Part shown: piece after piece, positions 1 through 5,702 of the stretch
Position numbering within the stretch: position 1 is the stretch's first letter
Layout: every line of letters begins with the position of its first letter
NCBI GenBank assembly: GCA_020859725.1
Contig: JAJBVR010000095.1
Coordinates: 1-5,702 of the forward strand
Reading direction: 5' to 3'
Origin: Clostridiales bacterium
Lineage (GTDB): Bacteria; Bacillota; Clostridia; Oscillospirales; Acutalibacteraceae
DNA length: 5,702 nt
Translations under genes and position numbers: made by a program
Notes under the pieces: model-generated
The model's database searches: none
The model's input: only the letters and a program-made list of their open reading frames with translations
What the model was told of the DNA's origin: nothing

Positions 1-1
1 A

Positions 2-823
2 ATTACGCTAGACGGTATAGGAAACGGTAGTTCAATTATTCTTTTTGACGGTATCGTTTCTAGATTCCCAACTAGAATTAAGCAGTATATTCAGTATTTG
101 AATACCGGTCGTATGGTATATAATTTCCTTGTACCCGCAATATTTATAGTTTTCATTCTTATGATTGCCTATGTTGTGTTTATGGATAATGCCGAAAGAA
201 GGCTTCCGATTCAATATGCAAATCGCGTTGTTGGAAGAAAAATGTATGGCGGTCAATCAACTCATATGCCGATTAAAATTAATATGAGCGGAGTACTTCC
301 GATTATATTTGCGTCATCAATACTCTCTCTTCCCGGAACTGTTCAGATGTTTATTTCATCTGATAAATATACCGGCACTTTTTGGGAAAAATTCTTTAAC
401 GCTTTCCAAAGTGATTCCTGGTGGTATGCGGGAATGTATTTCATTCTTATAATTTTCTTTGCTTATTTCTACAGCACTATTCAGTACAACCCAATCGAAA
501 TGGCAAATAATCTTCGTAAGAATAACGGCGCTATTCCCGGTATTCGTCCCGGCAAACCCACTTCGGATTATATAATGAGAGTCCTTATGAGACTAACTCT
601 TATCGGCGTTCTCATGCTTTCCGTAGTTGCGCTTTTGCCGATTGTTTGGTCTATTATTTGTGACGCGGCTATTCCGCCTCTTAATGACGGAGGCAGTGAC
701 GGCGGTTTCTCCGTAAGTCTCGGAGGCACATCCATAATAATTTTGTGCGGTGTTGCTCTTGAAACAGTTCACCAGCTTGAATCACAAATGATGATGCGCC
801 ATTATAAAGGCTTCCTTGATTAA
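2..823 (+). CDS. secY: Protein translocase subunit SecY, C-terminal part (5'-truncated by the window)
   Basis: SecY is the pore subunit of the SecYEG channel, which exports or inserts proteins at the cytoplasmic membrane. The open frame enters from the window edge and codes for 273 residues, roughly the last 60% of a usual protein of about 430; an internal TTG at 98 is not the start. Fragment residues 1-23 carry the conserved GIGNGSSIILF region. Residues 78-90 hold the cytoplasmic GRKMYGGQSTHMP motif, and 180-188 the cytoplasmic IRPGKPTSD loop, which in the family contacts SecA or the ribosome. Hydrophobic stretches near 41-60, 92-115, 142-162, 192-218 and 238-256 fit transmembrane helices 6-10. 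The end, QMMMRHYKGFLD, is typical of Gram-positive SecY. A Gly/Asp-rich stretch at 223-236 lengthens the outer loop before the last helix. Tandem TAA TAA stops end the gene, 18 bases before adk. Identity is certain. Confidence 0.98.
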   Translation: MTLDGIGNGSSIILFDGIVSRFPTRIKQYIQYLNTGRMVYNFLVPAIFIVFILMIAYVVFMDNAERRLPIQYANRVVGRKMYGGQSTHMPIKINMSGVLPIIFASSILSLPGTVQMFISSDKYTGTFWEKFFNAFQSDSWWYAGMYFILIIFFAYFYSTIQYNPIEMANNLRKNNGAIPGIRPGKPTSDYIMRVLMRLTLIGVLMLSVVALLPIVWSIICDAAIPPLNDGGSDGGFSVSLGGTSIIILCGVALETVHQLESQMMMRHYKGFLD

Positions 824-841
824 TAACGAAAGGCGTTCTAT

Positions 842-1474
842 ATGAAATTAATACTTTTAGGCGCTCCCGGCGCCGGAAAAGGCACTCAGGCAGAAAAAAT
901 TGTTGATAAATTCGGCATTCCTGCCGTTTCTACCGGAAATATCATCAGAGCAGCTCTCAAACAGGGCACTGAAATGGGCTTAAAGGCCAAATCCTATATG
1001 GAGTCTGGTCAGCTTGTTCCTGATGATGTTGTTATAGGTATTATCAAGGAAAGATTAAATGAAAAAGATTGTGAAAACGGATTTATTCTTGACGGTTTTC
1101 CGCGAACCATTCCTCAGGCTCAGGCGCTTGAGGATATGGGAATCGTAATTGATAAGGTGCTTGATATTGAAGTTCCTGATGAAATAATTACGGCAAGATT
1201 ATCCGGCCGCCGTGTTTGTTCAAAATGTGCAAATTCGTATCATTTGGTTTATAAAAAACCGATTAAAGACGGTATTTGCGATTCATGCGGCGGTGAACTT
1301 ATTCAGCGTAAAGACGACGCTCCCGAAACTGTTAAAGCAAGGCTTAAGGAATATCACGAGATGACAGAACCTCTTAAAGATTTTTATAAAAATCTCGGTA
1401 AGCTTGTTGTTGTGCAGGGGCAGGAAAGTGTTGATGATACAACAGCGCTTGTCTTTAAAGCATTGGAGGATTAA
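842..1474 (+). CDS. adk: Adenylate kinase, zinc-lid (long) form
   Basis: Cytosolic adenylate kinase converts ATP + AMP to 2 ADP and balances adenine nucleotides. The 210-residue length fits the long bacterial form. The P-loop GAPGAGKGT is at residues 7-15 with Lys13. FILDGFPRT is at 81-89. The phosphate-binding arginines align in number with the E. coli enzyme: Arg36, Arg88, Arg123, Arg156 and Arg167. The lid at about 122-159 has Cys126, Cys129, Cys146 and Cys149 as two CxxC pairs, the structural zinc site common in Gram-positive adenylate kinases and absent from E. coli. The AMP-site motif reads STGN (30-33) where E. coli has STGD. The ATG at 842 is chosen because the glycine-rich loop then sits at its usual distance from the N-terminus. 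It is preceded by a modest GAAAGG site at 828-833, 8 bases upstream. The gene lies between secY and map, the standard spc-operon position. Confidence 0.98.
   Translation: MKLILLGAPGAGKGTQAEKIVDKFGIPAVSTGNIIRAALKQGTEMGLKAKSYMESGQLVPDDVVIGIIKERLNEKDCENGFILDGFPRTIPQAQALEDMGIVIDKVLDIEVPDEIITARLSGRRVCSKCANSYHLVYKKPIKDGICDSCGGELIQRKDDAPETVKARLKEYHEMTEPLKDFYKNLGKLVVVQGQESVDDTTALVFKALED
1465..1470 (+). promoter_or_regulatory. Ribosome binding site of map, inside the adk coding end
   Basis: GGAGGA lies 5 bases before the ATG at 1476 and within the last codons of adk. It settles the map start in favour of 1476. The in-frame upstream ATG at 1404 would overlap adk by about 70 bases and add 24 residues absent from the family. 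The overlap suggests translational coupling of map to adk. Confidence 0.85.
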
Positions 1475-1475
1475 C

Positions 1476-2225
1476 ATGGTAGTGCTTAAAAGCAGCAGAG
1501 AGCTTGAGCTTATGAAAGAGGCCTGCAAAATATCTGCTGAAGCATTAATGGTGGCGGGTGAAGCGGTAAAGCCCGGCGTTTCTACAAAAGAAATTGATAA
1601 AATTGCTTATAATCTTATACGAAAAAGAGGAGCAATTCCGAATTTTTTGGGCCTTTATGATTTTCCGGCCACCGCATGTATATCTATAAACAATGAAGTT
1701 ATTCACGGCATTCCCAAAAAAGACCGTATCATTCAGGAAGGTGATATTGTAAGTATAGATTTGGGCGCCGAAAAGAATGGCTATAACGGCGATAATGCTG
1801 CCACATTTGTTGCAGGGACTTGCTCTCCCGAAGCAAAGCGGCTGTTGGACACAACCCGTGAAAGCCTTTACAAAGGTATTGAACAGGCTGTTCCTGGCAA
1901 CAAAATCGGCGATATAGGTCATGCCGTGCAATCATATTGCGAAGAACGAGGTTACGGAGTTGTTCGTGATTTTGTAGGACACGGTGTTGGAACAAAGCTT
2001 CATGAAGATCCCAGCGTACCTAACTTCGGGCACGAAGGACGTGGTATCAGACTGTTACCCGGAATGACATTGGCAATTGAACCGATGATCAATCATGGAA
2101 CCTATAAGGTAAAACAACTTTCAGACGGCTGGACTGTTGTTACCGCGGACGGCAAACTTTCCGCTCATTTTGAGCATACTATTGCCATCACAAGCAACGG
2201 CCCGGTTATAATGACAAAAATCTGA
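1476..2225 (+). CDS. map: Methionine aminopeptidase, type I
   Basis: This cytosolic metalloenzyme removes the initiator methionine from new proteins after deformylation. From the ATG at 1476 it is 249 residues, the normal length of the short type Ia enzyme without N-terminal extension. All five metal ligands of the pita-bread fold are present: Asp95 (SIDLG), Asp106 (NGDNAA), His169 (FVGHG), Glu202 (IEPM) and Glu233 (HFEHT). The two substrate-site histidines are His77 (VIHGIP) and His176 (KLHEDP). Residue 104, just before Gly-Asp106, is Asn, where many relatives have His (GYHGD). This is outside the metal ligand set and probably tolerated. The start follows the adk stop by one base and has a GGAGGA site at 1465-1470. 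Position between adk and infA is conserved in many bacteria and fits co-expression with the translation machinery. Confidence 0.98.
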   Translation: MVVLKSSRELELMKEACKISAEALMVAGEAVKPGVSTKEIDKIAYNLIRKRGAIPNFLGLYDFPATACISINNEVIHGIPKKDRIIQEGDIVSIDLGAEKNGYNGDNAATFVAGTCSPEAKRLLDTTRESLYKGIEQAVPGNKIGDIGHAVQSYCEERGYGVVRDFVGHGVGTKLHEDPSVPNFGHEGRGIRLLPGMTLAIEPMINHGTYKVKQLSDGWTVVTADGKLSAHFEHTIAITSNGPVIMTKI

Positions 2226-2313
2226 GAAGTTTAAATCAATTGCAGGCGATTACGCCGCGATGTGATTCCAGTTAAATAAACATCTTTCGTATAAAATTTA
2301 GCGAGGTAAAATG
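2226..2313 (+). other. map-infA spacer with a small hairpin and infA leader
   Basis: These 88 bases hold no gene. GGCG (2245-2248) and CGCC (2253-2256) form a 4-bp stem around ATTA. It extends by two more G-C pairs (2242-2243 with 2257-2258) across a bulged A2244. No T-run follows, so it is not a normal intrinsic terminator. TATAAA at 2290-2295 resembles a -10 box, but the bases 17-18 upstream match a -35 box poorly, so an internal promoter is only a weak possibility. Many Clostridia carry a small KOW-domain RNA-binding gene between map and infA; nothing of it is visible here. Confidence 0.5.
2303..2307 (+). promoter_or_regulatory. Ribosome binding site of infA, which favours the second of two ATGs
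   Basis: GAGGT lies before tandem in-frame ATG codons at 2311 and 2314. From the last G of GAGG the gap is 4 bases to the first ATG and 7 to the second, which is the more usual spacing. The second also gives a protein that aligns residue for residue with 72-residue IF-1. The site is shorter than the AGGAGG-type sites of its neighbours. Confidence 0.65.
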
Positions 2314-2532
2314 ATGTCAAAGTCAGATATGATTGAAGTTGAAGGTACTGTGGCTGAGGTTTTGCCTAACACTACTTTTAGAGTTAAGCTTCAGAACGGC
2401 CACATTATTTTGGCCCATATCAGCGGGAAACTGAGGATGAATAATATCCGCATTCTTCCCGGAGATAAGGTAACAATTGAGATGTCTCCGTACGATCTTA
2501 CAAAGGGTCGTATTATTTGGCGCTCAAAGTAA
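2314..2532 (+). CDS. infA: Translation initiation factor IF-1
   Basis: IF-1 binds the A site of the 30S subunit and works with IF-2 and IF-3 in assembling the initiation complex. From the ATG at 2314 the protein is 72 residues, exactly the usual length, and forms a single S1-like OB fold. Recognisable blocks are IEVEGTV (7-13), [12 protein letters not shown] (28-39), the basic [10 protein letters not shown] (45-54) and [10 protein letters not shown] (58-67). An ATG one codon upstream (2311) would give 73 residues; I prefer 2314 for spacing from the ribosome binding site and match to family length. The gene follows map after an 88-base gap, the second largest spacer after the end of the operon, and precedes rpmJ by 20 bases, as in other Gram-positive spc operons. 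Confidence 0.97.
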   Translation: MSKSDMIEVEGTVAEVLPNTTFRVKLQNGHIILAHISGKLRMNNIRILPGDKVTIEMSPYDLTKGRIIWRSK

Positions 2533-2552
2533 TATTAAGGAGGATATTCAAA

Positions 2553-2666
2553 ATGAAAGTCAGACCTTCTGTTAAGAAAATTTGCGATAAATGCAAAGTT
2601 ATAAAACGCAATGGAAAAGTAATGGTTATCTGTGAAAATCCAAAGCATAAACAGCGTCAGGGCTAA
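2553..2666 (+). CDS. rpmJ: 50S ribosomal protein L36 (bL36), zinc-binding form
   Basis: This short 37-codon frame encodes L36, one of the smallest large-subunit proteins. The product begins [15 protein letters not shown] and ends NPKHKQRQG, an almost textbook L36 of standard length. Cys11, Cys14, Cys27 and His32 form the zinc-ribbon ligand set, so this is the zinc-containing (C+) version rather than the Cys-less paralogue some bacteria induce under zinc starvation. A strong AAGGAGG site at 2537-2543 lies 9 bases before the ATG. The gene falls between infA and rpsM, its expected place at the junction of the spc and alpha operons. Identity is certain despite the small size. Confidence 0.97.
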   Translation: MKVRPSVKKICDKCKVIKRNGKVMVICENPKHKQRQG

Positions 2667-2672
2667 TCCTGA
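2657..2672 (+). other. Small stem-loop across the rpmJ stop codon
   Basis: TCAGGG (2657-2662) pairs with TCCTGA (2667-2672), giving five Watson-Crick pairs and one G-T pair around the 4-base loop CTAA, which contains the rpmJ stop codon. No T-run follows. It might modulate rpmJ termination or the handover to rpsM, or mark an RNA processing point, but a stem this short arises often by chance. Confidence 0.3.
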
Positions 2673-2698
2673 ATTAATAATCGGAGGTAAACTGTAAA

Positions 2699-3067
2699 AT
2701 GGCACGTATTTCAGGTGTTGACTTACCAAACGATAAGAGAGTGGAAATCGGTCTTACCTATATTTACGGTATCGGCAGAACAACGGCTGCTCAAATTATC
2801 AAATCAACAGGAATTAATCCGGACACTCGCTGCAGAGATTTGCCTGAGGATGAAGTTTCTAAAATTCGTGATTACATTGAAAAGAACGTAACTGTTGAAG
2901 GTGACCTTCGCAGAGATGTTGCGTTCGATATCAAAAGACTTATAGAAATAGGTTGCTATCGCGGCATTCGTCACAGAAAAGGCCTTCCTGTAAGAGGGCA
3001 AACATCTAAAAACAATGCGCGCACAAGAAAAGGTCCTAAAAAGACCATAGCAAACAAGAAGAAATAA
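2699..3067 (+). CDS. rpsM: 30S ribosomal protein S13 (uS13)
   Basis: S13 sits in the head of the 30S subunit, contacts the P-site tRNA through its C-terminal tail and forms a bridge to the 50S subunit. The 122 residues match the family. The N-terminus [15 protein letters not shown] is diagnostic. YIYGIGR (21-27) opens the helix-two-turn-helix region. The signature around [16 protein letters not shown] (85-100) continues into [12 protein letters not shown] (101-112), and the tail is lysine-rich. GGAGGT at 2683-2688 lies 10 bases before the ATG. It is the first gene of the alpha operon, only 32 bases after rpmJ, which leaves no room for the long S4-binding pseudoknot leader that controls this operon in E. 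coli. Confidence 0.98.
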   Translation: MARISGVDLPNDKRVEIGLTYIYGIGRTTAAQIIKSTGINPDTRCRDLPEDEVSKIRDYIEKNVTVEGDLRRDVAFDIKRLIEIGCYRGIRHRKGLPVRGQTSKNNARTRKGPKKTIANKKK

Positions 3068-3088
3068 TTGTAGGAGGAAACAGCAAGT

Positions 3089-3484
3089 ATGGCTACAAAA
3101 AAGACCACAACTTCACACAAACGCCGTGAGAAGAAAAATATTGAACGTGGTACAGTTCATATTCAGTCAACCTTCAACAACACTATCGTAACGGTTGCCG
3201 ATATGCAGGGAAATGCCATTTCCTGGGCTTCGGCAGGAGAAATGGGCTTCAGAGGCTCAAGAAAATCAACTCCTTATGCCGCCCAAACTGCCGCAGAAAC
3301 TGCTGCTAAGGCTGCAATGGAGCACGGTATGAAATCTGTTGAAGTTTATGTTAAGGGGCCGGGAGCCGGCCGTGAATCTGCAATCAGAGCGCTTGAAACA
3401 GTCGGATTGCAGGTTACGCTTATTAAAGATGTTACTCCTATCCCGCACAACGGCTGTCGTCCGCCTAAGAGACGCCGCGTATAG
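3089..3484 (+). CDS. rpsK: 30S ribosomal protein S11 (uS11)
   Basis: S11 lies on the platform of the 30S subunit near the E site and the Shine-Dalgarno helix. The protein is 131 residues, within the usual range. The basic N-terminus ([18 protein letters not shown], 4-21) precedes [13 protein letters not shown] (24-36). The signature [15 protein letters not shown] is at 88-102, and the C-terminus [18 protein letters not shown] is at 114-131. The Asn121-Gly122 pair matches the site that forms isoaspartate in E. coli S11. AGGAGG at 3072-3077 is 11 bases before the ATG, and the gap after rpsM is 21 bases. The stop is TAG, whereas most stops here are TAA. Confidence 0.98.
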   Translation: MATKKTTTSHKRREKKNIERGTVHIQSTFNNTIVTVADMQGNAISWASAGEMGFRGSRKSTPYAAQTAAETAAKAAMEHGMKSVEVYVKGPGAGRESAIRALETVGLQVTLIKDVTPIPHNGCRPPKRRRV

Positions 3485-3506
3485 TCATTAAAGGAGGTTA
3501 CTTGAT

Positions 3507-4133
3507 ATGGCAAGATATACAGGACCTGCTTGTAAGCTCTGCCGCCGCGAGGGGAAAAAGCTTTTCCTTAAGGGCGATAGATGTTATACAGGTAAATGTG
3601 CTTTTGAGCGCCGCTCATATGCACCCGGCCAGCATGGTCAAAACCGCAAAAAAACTTCTGAATACGGAATTCAGCTTCGCGCAAAGCAAAGCGCGCGCCG
3701 CTATTACGGTATTGCAGAAAGTCAGTTTCATAAATATTTCCTTATGGCTGAAAGAAAGGCCGGTGTTACCGGTACAAATCTTCTTCAGCTTTGTGAAAGC
3801 CGCTTAGATAATGTTGTTTACGAATCGGGCTTCGCAAGCTCAAGAGCTCAGGCTCGTCAGCTTGTTAATCACGCTCACTTTACCGTAAACGGCAAAAAGG
3901 TGGATATTCCTTCATATATTCTTTCGGCAGGCGATGTTGTGGCTGTTAAAGACACAAGCAAAACCACTGATGAGTTTAAAACGCTTGTTGAAAATAACGC
4001 TTCTCGCCCTGTTCCTATGTGGATGGAAGCAAATAAAGATGCAATGGAAGTAAAAATCCTTCGCAGTCCGGAAAGAGAAGAAATTGAAACACCTGTTGAA
4101 GAACATTTAATTGTTGAGTTCTACTCTAAATAA
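3507..4133 (+). CDS. rpsD: 30S ribosomal protein S4 (uS4), zinc-binding form
   Basis: S4 is a primary 16S rRNA binder that starts 30S body assembly and shapes the mRNA entry site. The protein is 208 residues. [16 protein letters not shown] opens it, and Cys9, Cys12, Cys26 and Cys31 have the spacing of the zinc site in Thermus S4; many bacteria, E. coli among them, lack this set. YAPGQHGQ (38-45) and the [15 protein letters not shown] block (64-78) are family markers. The S4 RNA-binding domain runs from about 98 to 160 and contains [21 protein letters not shown] as two adjoining blocks, then [19 protein letters not shown] at 3491-3498 lies 8 bases before the ATG, and rpsK ends 22 bases upstream. 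That gap is too small for the separate S4-responsive leader found before the stand-alone rpsD of Bacillus. Tandem stops TAA TAG end the gene. Confidence 0.98.
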   Translation: MARYTGPACKLCRREGKKLFLKGDRCYTGKCAFERRSYAPGQHGQNRKKTSEYGIQLRAKQSARRYYGIAESQFHKYFLMAERKAGVTGTNLLQLCESRLDNVVYESGFASSRAQARQLVNHAHFTVNGKKVDIPSYILSAGDVVAVKDTSKTTDEFKTLVENNASRPVPMWMEANKDAMEVKILRSPEREEIETPVEEHLIVEFYSK

Positions 4134-4188
4134 TAGTTAATCATTTCTTTTATTTAGTGCAGCAAAAAATTATTTAGGAGGCTTTTAA

Positions 4189-5145
4189 ATGATTGAAATT
4201 GATAAGCCGAATATCGAGATTGTAGATTTATCTACGCAGGGAAGCAGAAGCGTTGGCAAATTTGTTGTTGAGCCGCTTGAAAGAGGATTCGGCACAACAC
4301 TTGGAAACAGTATGAGAAGGGTGCTTCTTTCATCTCTTCCGGGCTACGCGATTACTTCCGTTAAGATTGATGGTGTATTGCACGAATTTTCAACTATCCC
4401 TCATGTAAGAGAAGATGTAACAGAGATTGTTCTCAATCTTAAAAACGTTGTTCTCAAAATACATGATGAATCACAGAAAACTCTTTACATTAAAGCAAAC
4501 GGAGAGGGAGAAATTACCGCCGGTGATATTGAGCACGGCTCTGATGTAGAGATTCTTAATCCGGACCTTCATATTGCTTATCTTGATGAAGGCGCAGAAG
4601 TTATAATGGAACTCACCGCAGACAGCGGAAGAGGTTATGTTCCTTGCGATCGCAATAAGCAATTAATGGATTTGCCGATAGGCACTATTGCCATTGATTC
4701 CATTTATACTCCTGTTCTTAAGGTTAATTACACAGTAGAAAACACTCGTGTAGGCCAGCAAACCGATCTTGATAAACTCGTTCTTGATGTTGAAACAGAC
4801 GGAACTATTCCTGCGGATGAAGCTGCTTCTCTTGCAGCTAAAATCTTAAACGATCATCTTAAGCTTTTTGTTGATCTTTCAGAAGAGGTTGGCAATCAGG
4901 AAATTATGGTTGAAAAGGATGAAGACGGAAAAGAAAAGGTTCTTGAAATGACCATTGAAGAACTGGATCTTTCTGTGCGCTCATTCAACTGCTTAAAAAG
5001 AGCGGATATTAATACAGTAGAAGATTTAATCGGAAAATCCGAAGAAGATATGATGAAAGTTAGAAACCTTGGGCGTAAAAGTCTTGATGAAGTTGTTGCA
5101 AAGCTTGCTTCTCTTGGTTTCACACTTAGTCACGAAGACGACTAA
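4189..5145 (+). CDS. rpoA: DNA-directed RNA polymerase subunit alpha
   Basis: The alpha dimer is the assembly platform of RNA polymerase, and its C-terminal domain contacts UP elements and activators. The protein is 318 residues, usual for Gram-positives. The N-terminal domain (about 1-230) carries the dimerisation block from [20 protein letters not shown] (33-52), then [13 protein letters not shown] (65-77), and [17 protein letters not shown] (183-199). A short acidic and lysine-rich linker (about 240-252) leads to the C-terminal domain. There the DNA-contacting set equivalent to E. coli Arg265, Asn268, Cys269, Gly296, Lys298, Ser299 and Glu302 is visible as Arg264, Asn267, Cys268, Gly295, Lys297, Ser298 and Glu301. 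TAGGAGG at 4175-4181 lies 7 bases before the ATG. The 55-base AT-rich gap after rpsD is the widest inside the alpha operon. Confidence 0.99.
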   Translation: MIEIDKPNIEIVDLSTQGSRSVGKFVVEPLERGFGTTLGNSMRRVLLSSLPGYAITSVKIDGVLHEFSTIPHVREDVTEIVLNLKNVVLKIHDESQKTLYIKANGEGEITAGDIEHGSDVEILNPDLHIAYLDEGAEVIMELTADSGRGYVPCDRNKQLMDLPIGTIAIDSIYTPVLKVNYTVENTRVGQQTDLDKLVLDVETDGTIPADEAASLAAKILNDHLKLFVDLSEEVGNQEIMVEKDEDGKEKVLEMTIEELDLSVRSFNCLKRADINTVEDLIGKSEEDMMKVRNLGRKSLDEVVAKLASLGFTLSHEDD

Positions 5146-5159
5146 AGGAGGGAATTTCT

Positions 5160-5501
5160 ATGCCAGGTACCAGAAAATTGGGCAGGCCCACTGATCACAG
5201 AAAAGCTATGCTCAGAGGAATGGTTACTCATCTTTTGGAAAACGGCAAAATTGAAACAACCGTTACAAGAGCTAAAGAAGTTAGAGCTATGACCGAGAAA
5301 ATGATTACCCTTGGAAAAGAAAATACTCTTGCTTCAAGAAGGCAGGTTCTTGCTTATGTTACTAAGGAAGATGTTGTTAAAAAGCTATTTGATGATATCG
5401 CTCCCAAGTATGAGGATAGAAACGGTGGTTACTGCCGCATTATCAAAACAGGCCCTCGCCGCGGTGATGCAGCCGAAATGTGCTTTATAGAGCTTGTATA
5501 A
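5160..5501 (+). CDS. rplQ: 50S ribosomal protein L17 (bL17)
   Basis: L17 is a bacteria-specific large-subunit protein near the peptide exit tunnel. The protein is 113 residues, the usual Gram-positive length. Family hallmarks are the N-terminal [13 protein letters not shown] (7-19), [12 protein letters not shown] (31-42), the DVVKKLF block (71-77) and the C-terminal [20 protein letters not shown] (88-107). The ribosome binding site AAAGGAGG (5144-5151) overlaps the rpoA stop codon and lies 8 bases before the ATG. The gap of 14 bases after rpoA suggests translational coupling. It is the last gene of the alpha operon, as in most bacteria, and a terminator follows 66 bases after its stop. Confidence 0.98.
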   Translation: MPGTRKLGRPTDHRKAMLRGMVTHLLENGKIETTVTRAKEVRAMTEKMITLGKENTLASRRQVLAYVTKEDVVKKLFDDIAPKYEDRNGGYCRIIKTGPRRGDAAEMCFIELV

Positions 5502-5527
5502 GATAATAAATTGAAAAGTATTTTTAG

Positions 5528-5545
5528 TTATTTATAGTTAAATAA
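5528..5545 (+). repeat. AT-only inverted repeat after rplQ
   Basis: TTATTTA and TAAATAA form a perfect 7-bp dyad around the loop TAGT. It has no G or C pairs and no following T-run on either strand, so it is not a convincing terminator. It may be chance in AT-rich spacer or slightly stabilise the 3' end of the message. Confidence 0.3.
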
Positions 5546-5567
5546 TAAAATAGTTTTCTGGTAAATT

Positions 5568-5600
5568 ACGGTATAGTCTTTATTGGCTATGCCGTTTTTT
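5568..5600 (+). terminator. Intrinsic terminator of the spc-alpha transcript
   Basis: ACGGTATAGTC (5568-5578) pairs along all 11 positions with GGCTATGCCGT (5585-5595), using nine Watson-Crick and two G-T pairs, around the 6-base loop TTTATT. A run of six T (5595-5600) follows, then AC and five more T. Only scattered A residues precede the stem, so it looks directed to the + strand. It lies 66 bases after the rplQ stop and is the only convincing terminator in the window, supporting read-through of all ten genes as one transcript or nested transcripts. Confidence 0.92.
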
Positions 5601-5608
5601 ACTTTTTA

Positions 5609-5637
5609 TTGATAATTATTACCGATATTTTTAAATT
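5609..5637 (+). promoter_or_regulatory. Candidate sigma-A-type promoter for a gene beyond the window
   Basis: TTGATA (5609-5614) matches the TTGACA -35 box at five of six bases. After a 17-base spacer, TAAATT (5632-5637) matches TATAAT at four of six. Placement directly after the terminator fits a promoter for the next unit. The region is very AT-rich, so such matches are expected by chance. No coding start with a good ribosome binding site appears before the window ends; the rest of 5601-5702 shows nothing else I can name. Confidence 0.3.
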
Positions 5638-5702
5638 TCAATATTATTTGTACTACATAAGCATGTGCAAAACCGTATATTTCTAAAAATAAAATTTTCA
5701 TA

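Noticed and set aside
1404..1475. Upstream in-frame ATG for map
   Set aside because: It would add 24 residues translated from adk sequence in another frame. The family starts at 1476, which has a good ribosome binding site.
1545..1995. Minus-strand open frames opposite map (128 and 88 codons)
   Set aside because: Both are antisense to a complete, conserved gene, resemble no family I know and have no visible ribosome binding site; they are shadows of map codon usage.
2242..2258. Hairpin after map as a terminator
   Set aside because: The stem is short and bulged, and no T-run follows.
3502..3807. A 101-codon open frame overlapping rpsD in another frame
   Set aside because: It lies fully within the confident rpsD region in a shifted frame, and the ribosome binding site spacing and protein family both point to rpsD.
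4111..4188. Possible internal promoter before rpoA (TTGTTG at 4111 and AT-rich downstream)
   Set aside because: No -10-like hexamer stands at a proper distance; the best is TAGTTA with few matches.
5648..5681. Second promoter-like pair near the window end (TTGTAC and TATATT)
   Set aside because: The spacer is about 22 bases, too long, and a proper-distance -35 (ACTACA) is weak.

Overview
This window is the 3' half of a bacterial ribosomal-protein superoperon, all on the + strand: secY (5'-truncated) - adk - map - infA - rpmJ - rpsM - rpsK - rpsD - rpoA - rplQ, then an intrinsic terminator. The proteins read as a low- to mid-GC Gram-positive organism, most likely class Clostridia and perhaps an Oscillospiraceae/Ruminococcaceae-type gut anaerobe. 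The reasons are the zinc-type Adk lid, the SecY tail QMMMRHYKGFLD, strong AGGAGG-type ribosome binding sites before nearly every gene, and rpsD lying inside the alpha operon, unlike in Bacillus where it sits elsewhere. The placement below phylum level is inference from remembered family patterns, not from a search.

Layout: positions 2-823 encode the C-terminal 273 residues of SecY. adk (842-1474) and map (1476-2225) follow with gaps of 18 and 1 bases, and the map ribosome binding site lies inside the end of adk. An 88-base spacer with a small hairpin precedes infA (2314-2532). rpmJ (2553-2666, 37 codons) is very short and easily missed. The alpha operon proper, rpsM, rpsK, rpsD, rpoA and rplQ, runs from 2699 to 5501 with gaps of 14 to 55 bases. 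A clear 11-bp stem plus T-run terminator at 5568-5600 closes the unit. The last 100 bases are AT-rich and non-coding, with one plausible sigma-A-type promoter for whatever lies beyond the window.

The genes form one co-transcribed growth module. SecY is the membrane protein-export channel. Adenylate kinase balances adenine nucleotides. Methionine aminopeptidase trims new proteins. IF-1 acts in translation initiation, and L36, S13, S11, S4 and L17 are ribosome components. The RNA polymerase alpha subunit couples the cluster to transcription. All reading frames are intact and gene order is canonical. I found no mobile element, CRISPR, tRNA, rRNA or novel system here. The findings are small departures from the textbook arrangement and are scored low accordingly.
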